NCBI GenBank assembly: GCA_021432605.1
Contig: MU271143.1
Coordinates: forward strand, 1,683,277-1,747,276
Origin: Coniochaeta sp. PMI_546
Taxonomy: Eukaryota; Ascomycota; Sordariomycetes; Coniochaetales; Coniochaetaceae
Direction of reading: 5' to 3'
Length of the DNA: 64,000 nt
Under the pieces are notes generated by a model. It worked only from the letters and a program-made list of their open reading frames with translations. It made no database searches and was not told the DNA's origin. A program made the position numbers and the translations under genes. Shown piece by piece: positions 58,295-64,000 of this stretch (position 1 is the first letter of the stretch; every line of letters starts with the position of its first letter).

Positions 58295-60715
58295 ATGGTT
58301 GACACCATGGATCTCGATCCTCCGCGAGGCACGAAGAGGAAAGCTGAAGAGCTGGACGAGGCTAGCACTGCCCGTCGTATCAAGGTACGCTGCACCCTCA
58401 GCTGCCCTCCGGTGTCTCAGAGGTACTAACCCTTGTCACAGGCTCTTGATCCCGACGTGGTCAACAAAATTGCCGCTGGCGAGATCATCGTCGCACCGGT
58501 TCACGCGCTGAAGGAGCTGGTTGAAAACGCCGTGGATGCAGGATCAACATCCTTGGAAGTCCTGGTCAAAGAAGGCGGATTGAAGCTATTGCAAATTACT
58601 GACAATGGCTGTGGCATTGATGTCAGTCTGTTGTTTAACCCCGTTCTGCAGGTCAATATGCCTTATCGGACTGCGTGCTAACAGCTTGTGCAGAAAGAAG
58701 ACCTACCCATTCTGTGCGAAAGGTTTACAACATCCAAGCTCCAGAAGTTCGAGGACCTGAACTCTATCGCCACTTATGGCTTTCGAGGAGAGGCACTAGC
58801 GAGCATCAGCCACATTGCGCATCTTACAGTCACAACCAAGACCAAGGATTCTAACTGTGCCTGGCGGGCTCACTATGATGGTGGCAAGTTGGCCCCTGCT
58901 AAGCCAGGCCAAACACCTGACCCGAAGCCGGTGGCAGGACGTCCAGGTACGCAGATAACAGTAGAGGACTTGTTCTACAACGTGCCAACACGTCGACGTG
59001 CCTTTCGTTCAGCCTCGGATGAATACAATAAGATCATCGATATGGTGGGTCGATACGCCGTTCATTGCAGCCATGTCGCTTTCTCCTGCAAAAAGCACGG
59101 CGAGTCATCTGCCAGTATCGCCATCCAGACAAACGCGTCTGTTGTGGATCGGATACGTCAGATCTACGGTGGCAGCGTCGCTAACGAGCTCATCGAGTAC
59201 TCAACAGCTGACGACCGCTGGGGTTTCAAGGCAAATGGATGGGCGACCAATGCTAACTACAACATCAAGAAGACAACCTTCCTGCTGTTCATCAACCACA
59301 GGTGTGTGGAGTCTTCCAACATACGCAAGGCCATAGAGCAGACCTATTCAGCTTTCCTTCCCAAAAATGGACATCCCTTCGTGTATCTGAGCCTCGAGAT
59401 CGACCCTCAGCGAGTCGACGTGAACGTCCACCCCACGAAGAGAGAAGTCAACTTCCTCAACGAAGATGAGATTATCCAAGCAATCTGCGAGCACATACGC
59501 TCGAAACTAGCTGCCGTTGATACCAGTCGCACCTTCATGACGCAGACCCTACTGCCAGGTGGTGCCTGGGCGTCACCCAACGGTCAACAAGTACTTGATG
59601 CAGGCGGTACGGCGACTCCACATAAGGCAGGCACTGGTACCAGCGTCAACCCGAAGAGAACGCCTGCCAGACCCTACGAGAACAATCTCGTCCGAACTGA
59701 TACGAATCTCCGCAAGATCACCAGCATGCTTCCCTTGGCAGCCGACCCATCCGCATCTACAAGCAAAGGTCGAGCCGCCCCCGGCCTCGATTCCCACGCT
59801 TCCACATCAGCTGACCAGCACGCCGATCAGCCGGAATACGAGACAATAGACCGCACACCGGTGGCATGCCGTTTAGTAAGTGTGCGGGAGCTCCGTGCGG
59901 CGGTTCGTGAGGACGCACACAATGAACTCACCGAGGTCATCGCGAACCACACCTTCGTGGGCATCGTCGACGAGCGACGGCGGTTGGCCGCCATCCAAGG
60001 TGGCGTAAAGCTGTTTCTCGTCGATTACGGCCGCGCGTGCTACGAGTACCTGTACCAAGTCGGCTTGACGGACTTTGGCAATTTCGGCGTCATCCGCTTC
60101 AGCCCACCGCTAGACTTGCGCGAGCTGCTGTCTATTGCCGCGGAAGCGGAAAGTGGCACGCCCGTCGCGCACGAGACCGAGACAGGGAAGGGTAAGGGCA
60201 AGGCAAAAGAGATGGCAATGCCTGACGCGGCTCCCGTTTTCGACGCTGCAGAGATAGTCGAACGGGTCGCCGACCAGTTGATCGAGCGACGCGAGATGCT
60301 TCTCGAGTACTTCTCCTTTGAAATCTCACCCGCCGGCGAGCTCCTGAGTATCCCGCTTCTGGTGAAAGGGTACACACCGGCGATTGTGAAGCTGCCGCAG
60401 TTCCTGCTGCGTCTGGGTCCGCACGTCGTGTGGAACGAGGAAAAGGCGTGCTTTGAAACATTTCTGAAGGAACTCGCCTCGTTCTACGTTCCCGAGCAGC
60501 TGCCACCTACTCGTGGCGGCGGTGGAGGAGATGAGAACACCGAGGACCTGGATGACGAAGTCAAGGCACGAAGGAGACATGTGCGCTGGGCGGTAGAACA
60601 TGTCTTCTTCCCAGCCTTCAAGGCGCGATTGGTGGCGACCAATTCGCTCATGAAAGGCGGCGTGTTGGAGATTGCTAATCTGAAGGGGCTGTACCGGGTC
60701 TTTGAAAGATGCTAG
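58295..60715 (+). CDS. mlh1: DNA mismatch repair protein Mlh1 (MutL homologue)
   Basis: GHKL ATPase that pairs with Pms1 (and Mlh3) to act after mismatch recognition by MutS proteins in the nucleus. Three exons, 58295-58384, 58442-58621 and 58694-60715, give 763 residues, close to yeast and human. The first exon encodes a 30-residue extension ([20 protein letters not shown] and on) with two basic clusters that could be a nuclear signal. The ATPase motifs are intact: [15 protein letters not shown] (catalytic Glu about residue 58), DNGCGID (84-90), and [12 protein letters not shown] (about 117-128). The MutL transducer domain includes [14 protein letters not shown]. The C-terminal dimerisation domain ends in the conserved FERC. 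Introns have CTAAC-type branch points. The gene converges with the MATE gene, with only 153 bp between the stop codons. Confidence 0.97.
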
Positions 60716-60868
60716 GTGTGTGGTGACGACATTTTAGATGCTCGACTTGAGGATATATGCTCTACATCAGCCGCATGTGAAGCGCTGCAAGCTACATAAG
60801 AATGAAGGGGCAAAACCACAAAAAGTCACCGTGATTTCTATGCAGAACGCCTGTGTATGTGCAGTAGC

Positions 60869-63052
60869 CTACCCGGAAGCATTTCGTTGTGCGGCCTCAT
60901 TCACCGACCTATCCCAATCTGCCCGGTATATGACCCAGTACTCTATGATTGAGACCCTTTAACACGATTAGTGGCTAAAAGCCTGGAACGAGAATCGAGG
61001 CATGAGGAAGACCACTTACAAGAGCAATCCGACGGTGACTCCGGTCCACAACCCGACCAATTTGAGGTTCAACCCGAAGCCTAGCCCAAACGATATAGGG
61101 AGTGCTACGAGGTAGTATGCTGCTAGGTTGACATAGCCGCCTATCTCTTGGCGTCCAATTCCTCTGAGCAGCCCATGGGATACAGACGCCAACCCATCAA
61201 AAACTTGCATGACTGCTACCACGGGCGTCACCACAGCAACAATCTCAATCACTTCTGGATCTTTGGTAAAGAGAAGGGGTATCTGGTATCTCAGCCCCCA
61301 CACCAGCGTTAGGTTGAAGAGGCCAACGATAAGCCCACCGGCAAAGGTCTGTACGTATATTGGTTGTAAGTCACACGTTCAGAGTACAACAAAGTGATAG
61401 CCTCACATACCACTTTAGCGGACGTCTTTGCGGCATCAGGAAGTTTAGCACCAATCAAGTTCGCAACCCGCGTCGATCCCGCAATGGACAATGGAAAAGG
61501 TATCTGGAACGTAGTCGATGTGAGTGTCACCAAGATGCTCTGGGCAGCCAGGTACGACGTTCCAAACTGCCCCGTTGCCAGGGTCAGGATCTCGAATGCG
61601 AACCACTCTGCCTCGACCATGATCATGCCAGGCAACGCCAATCGAATCATAGGTCCTACACCACAGTTAGGAATGCGATAAGCAAGGATGGATGTAGACG
61701 TGTGACATACCCCAATTAGAGAAAGCACGCTTGCTCAGACCGCCCCAGCATTGAGACCCGTCGATCAACCATACGTATAGAAACAGCAGGAGCGGAAGCA
61801 AGTTCTGTGTAACTACAACAGCAAGAGGTGCACCGATAAAGCCCCATCCAAAGTGCCACACAAACAGATAGTTGAGAAAAATGTTGATCGGCGCCGCGAT
61901 CATGAGCACGTAGGTAGTGGCATGGAATAAGCCTTGCGCCTGCACAAAACGCTTGCCTCCCTCAAAAGCCACCATAGCCGGCGTGCCGAAAATGACGACT
62001 TTGAGGTATACGCCGGCAAGCTCGGCCGAACGACGCTCGGGAATCATCAGGGCCAGAATGTCCTCAGCTTTGAGCCAGACTAGAGCGATGGGTATGATCA
62101 TAGACCACAGGAAGTACGTCATGCGTTGAAGCTGAAGGCCGACGAGATGTTTATGCCCAGATCCGTAGGCTTGGGCACAGAGCGTATCAAGGCTAGTTGC
62201 TAGGCCCTGGAAAGGGGCGTAGCAGGTGATATTTGCTGTCATAGTAGCGACTGGGCGGATGGGTCAGTATGTCATGTAGAGAACAAAATTTGAAGGGGGG
62301 GAAACCTCACGGCTCACAGCACCCAGTTCGAGTTTTCCAATTCGCCCTACGGCGAATATACTCGCGACATTGATCGAATACTGCAGCAGAAATGTGACTA
62401 TGAGCGAGCGTGAATACACCGCAATGGTCTTTGCTTCTCTCTGCCACGTCGTCTTTATCTTGCCCTCTGCAACAGCCGCCTCCCACTGCTCATTTAAGTG
62501 CTCATGTCCAGTAGCTGGCCCCTGCAGGCTTCCGGACCTAAGCAGAGGCTCTGCTTCGGCCGAAGCCCCCTCTTCATCCACCGTCTCTGGTAAAGGCAGC
62601 TTGGTACTGAAGAGCCTCTTATAGACGGTCCGGAAGAAGCCAGGCTTCTTCTCCACCGGATGCTTGGGAGGGAGGATATGATTATCCCTCAGCAAACTCC
62701 TCTCGGCGTCTCGTGACTGACGCCGCTCGGCCCTGGATAGGAACGGCTCTGGAGTCGGCGGGACGGCAAGGGCTGGCCGGGTGGTGCCGTATGCGATACC
62801 ACTCGGCCTGCGGTAGAGCAGCGGCGTTCTACCGCCGTCTTCATCATTTTCGTCCGAGGATGACGCATCATCTACAGCGGCCGACCCGTCTTGCAGCTCA
62901 TCTTCATCCGAAGAACACTCGGCTAGATCTCGGGCGAGGACCTCTTGTGCTAGCGGCGAGGATGCGCGGAAGGACTGTACCAGCGATGATGCAAAGTCAT
63001 GATGCGTTGTGCCAGTAGTTGGTCTAGGTGGAATTGGCTGGTTTCCTGCCAT
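60869..63052 (-). CDS. MATE-family multidrug/toxin extrusion transporter
   Basis: Membrane antiporter of the MATE (DinF/NorM/Erc1-like) superfamily; exports organic cations or metabolites using an ion gradient. Five exons: 63052-62311, 62250-61711, 61655-61411, 61348-61020 and 60956-60869, giving 647 residues with all phases consistent. The first about 210 residues are a cytosolic, acidic Ser-rich extension (SSDEDELQDGS, DDASSSDENDEDGG), as in the yeast YDR338C group. Then comes the MatE core with about 12 hydrophobic segments, including TANITCYAPFQGLATSLDTL, AQAYGSGHKHLVG and IRLALPGMIMVEAEWFAFE. The last exon supplies the final helix end and IYRADWDRSVNEAAQRNAS. Intron branch points CACTAATCG and CCTAACTG are visible. 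Substrate and membrane location cannot be told from sequence. Confidence 0.93.
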
Positions 63053-64000
63053 GCCTCCCTCAATTAGTCACGCGTGGAGGTTTGTCAGGCCGTCGATAGT
63101 GCTCAGACACTGCTTCGAGCGCGACACTGATTACCGAGGGTCGTGACTTGCTAAGCACCGATGACCGGAGTCGTCAAGGGCGCGGGAAATAAGGAATTCG
63201 AACAGCCTTCCTGCTCTTGCAACGAGAAAGTCAAGTTGTTCATGTGAATCGAATCTCATAAGTAGCATATAAGGGTTGAGTACCCGCCACGGGAGACGGG
63301 AGTCAAAGAAAGCTACGTAACTGCTTGGTCCGGTCCACTTAGACCCCTATCTAGCGTAGGAGGGTAAGATTGAGTCACCGACGGACCCAAGATCAGGCCC
63401 GCCACACGCATATGATCCCGATTGTAGAGCTAGTTTGCCCGCTATGCATAGTCTGGGTCCTCAAAGAGGATATACGAATGACGCACCTGAGGTGGTGCAT
63501 GCTGCATTTCAAGGGTCTGGAGCCCAGAGAGAGCACAGTTTGGCGAATCAAAGGACGATCCCCTCCTACGCGTGGACAGGTAGAGTACTGCAGCTGGGAC
63601 GGTATATGCCGTACCCCACTGCTTCCCTGACCACAGAGGAGGGGTAGAGGCGGGTATAGACTAGAGCTTCTAGTCCATCGTAGACTTGCAGTTGCAGCAT
63701 TTGGCTGTAAATAGCTTACACGAAGGAATGGTGGTTAGGTAGATCGATGAAGATATGCAGCCAATATCACTTGATTATAGATTAAGTACTAATCGACACA
63801 CTAGGTACCCTGAACCTGACAGTTATTGGGAAGTAAGACCTTTAAGGTTGATACCTGGGGTAAGGTATTCAATCTTGGAGCTTGGGAGCTTTGTCCGCAA
63901 CGGAGCCTTAGCGTGTTCTAGGATGTCTTATCTTATCAGTCTGGGCGTACAACGGTCGGTGGTGCCTGTAGGTACCGTAGTACCTCATAGCAGCTGACCC
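63053..64000. other. Right-edge intergene, no gene recognised
   Basis: Upstream of the MATE gene. An 86-codon frame at 63370-63630 has no recognisable motif. Motif-family-like sequences TAGGTACC occur at 63803-63810 and 63969-63976. A gene on the far side may begin outside the window. Confidence 0.5.

Noticed and set aside
1-64000. Biosynthetic cluster, defence island or viral insertion
   Set aside because: No polyketide or peptide synthase, NLR, viral or transposon proteins were recognised; the genes are scattered housekeeping functions.

Overview
The window reads as nuclear DNA of a filamentous ascomycete (Pezizomycotina, most likely Sordariomycetes). The coding genes carry many short introns (about 45-110 nt) with GTRNGT-like donors, CTAAC/CTGAC-type branch points and AG acceptors. 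The gene set is fungal: peroxisomal Lon ending in a PTS1 signal, a Furry/Tao3-type PAG1, a DUF6594 membrane protein and a Zn(II)2Cys6 regulator with a PAS-like region. I see no rRNA, no confident tRNA, no intact transposon and no CRISPR. Species cannot be fixed from the sequence alone.

Layout. 1.4-9.1 kb: SEC1 (+) converging on RPN1 (-), then RPN1 diverging from RIO2 (+). 9.2-14.1 kb: a doubtful small ORF, a tandem repeat, a DUF6594 gene with a damaged 5' exon, and a two-RRM RNA-binding protein (-). 14.1-17.9 kb: no gene seen. 17.9-29.8 kb: NADPH-cytochrome P450 reductase (-) diverging from the giant PAG1/Tao3 gene (+). 30.2-34.6 kb: DIM1/DIB1 (-) and URB1/NPA1 (+) diverging from a 412-bp intergene that holds a perfect 20-bp palindrome near its centre. 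35.6-42.5 kb: a 4E-T-like eIF4E-binding protein and peroxisomal Lon (+). 42.5-51.6 kb: about 9 kb with no gene I can support. 51.6-54.4 kb: a zinc-cluster regulator with an 8-nt micro-exon. 56.2-63.1 kb: a small disordered protein (-), MLH1 (+) and a MATE transporter (-), the last two convergent.

The genes are mostly single-copy housekeeping functions: exocytosis, proteasome, 40S and 60S ribosome assembly, splicing, ER redox, polarity, peroxisome quality control, mismatch repair and transport. They do not form a pathway, biosynthetic cluster or defence island. Exon coordinates were worked out by hand from splice signals and family-conserved residues. Nearly every multi-exon model closes in frame to an integral codon count, which supports the boundaries.

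I did not find a clearly new biological system. The observations most worth a second look are the GC-AG intron, 8-nt micro-exon and 862-nt intron splitting the zinc cluster; the palindrome centred in the DIM1/URB1 intergene together with a dispersed AGGTACCT-like intergenic motif family; the damaged DUF6594 gene; the N-terminal eIF4E-binding motif in the 4E-T-like protein; and the large gene-free interval upstream of the zinc-cluster gene.
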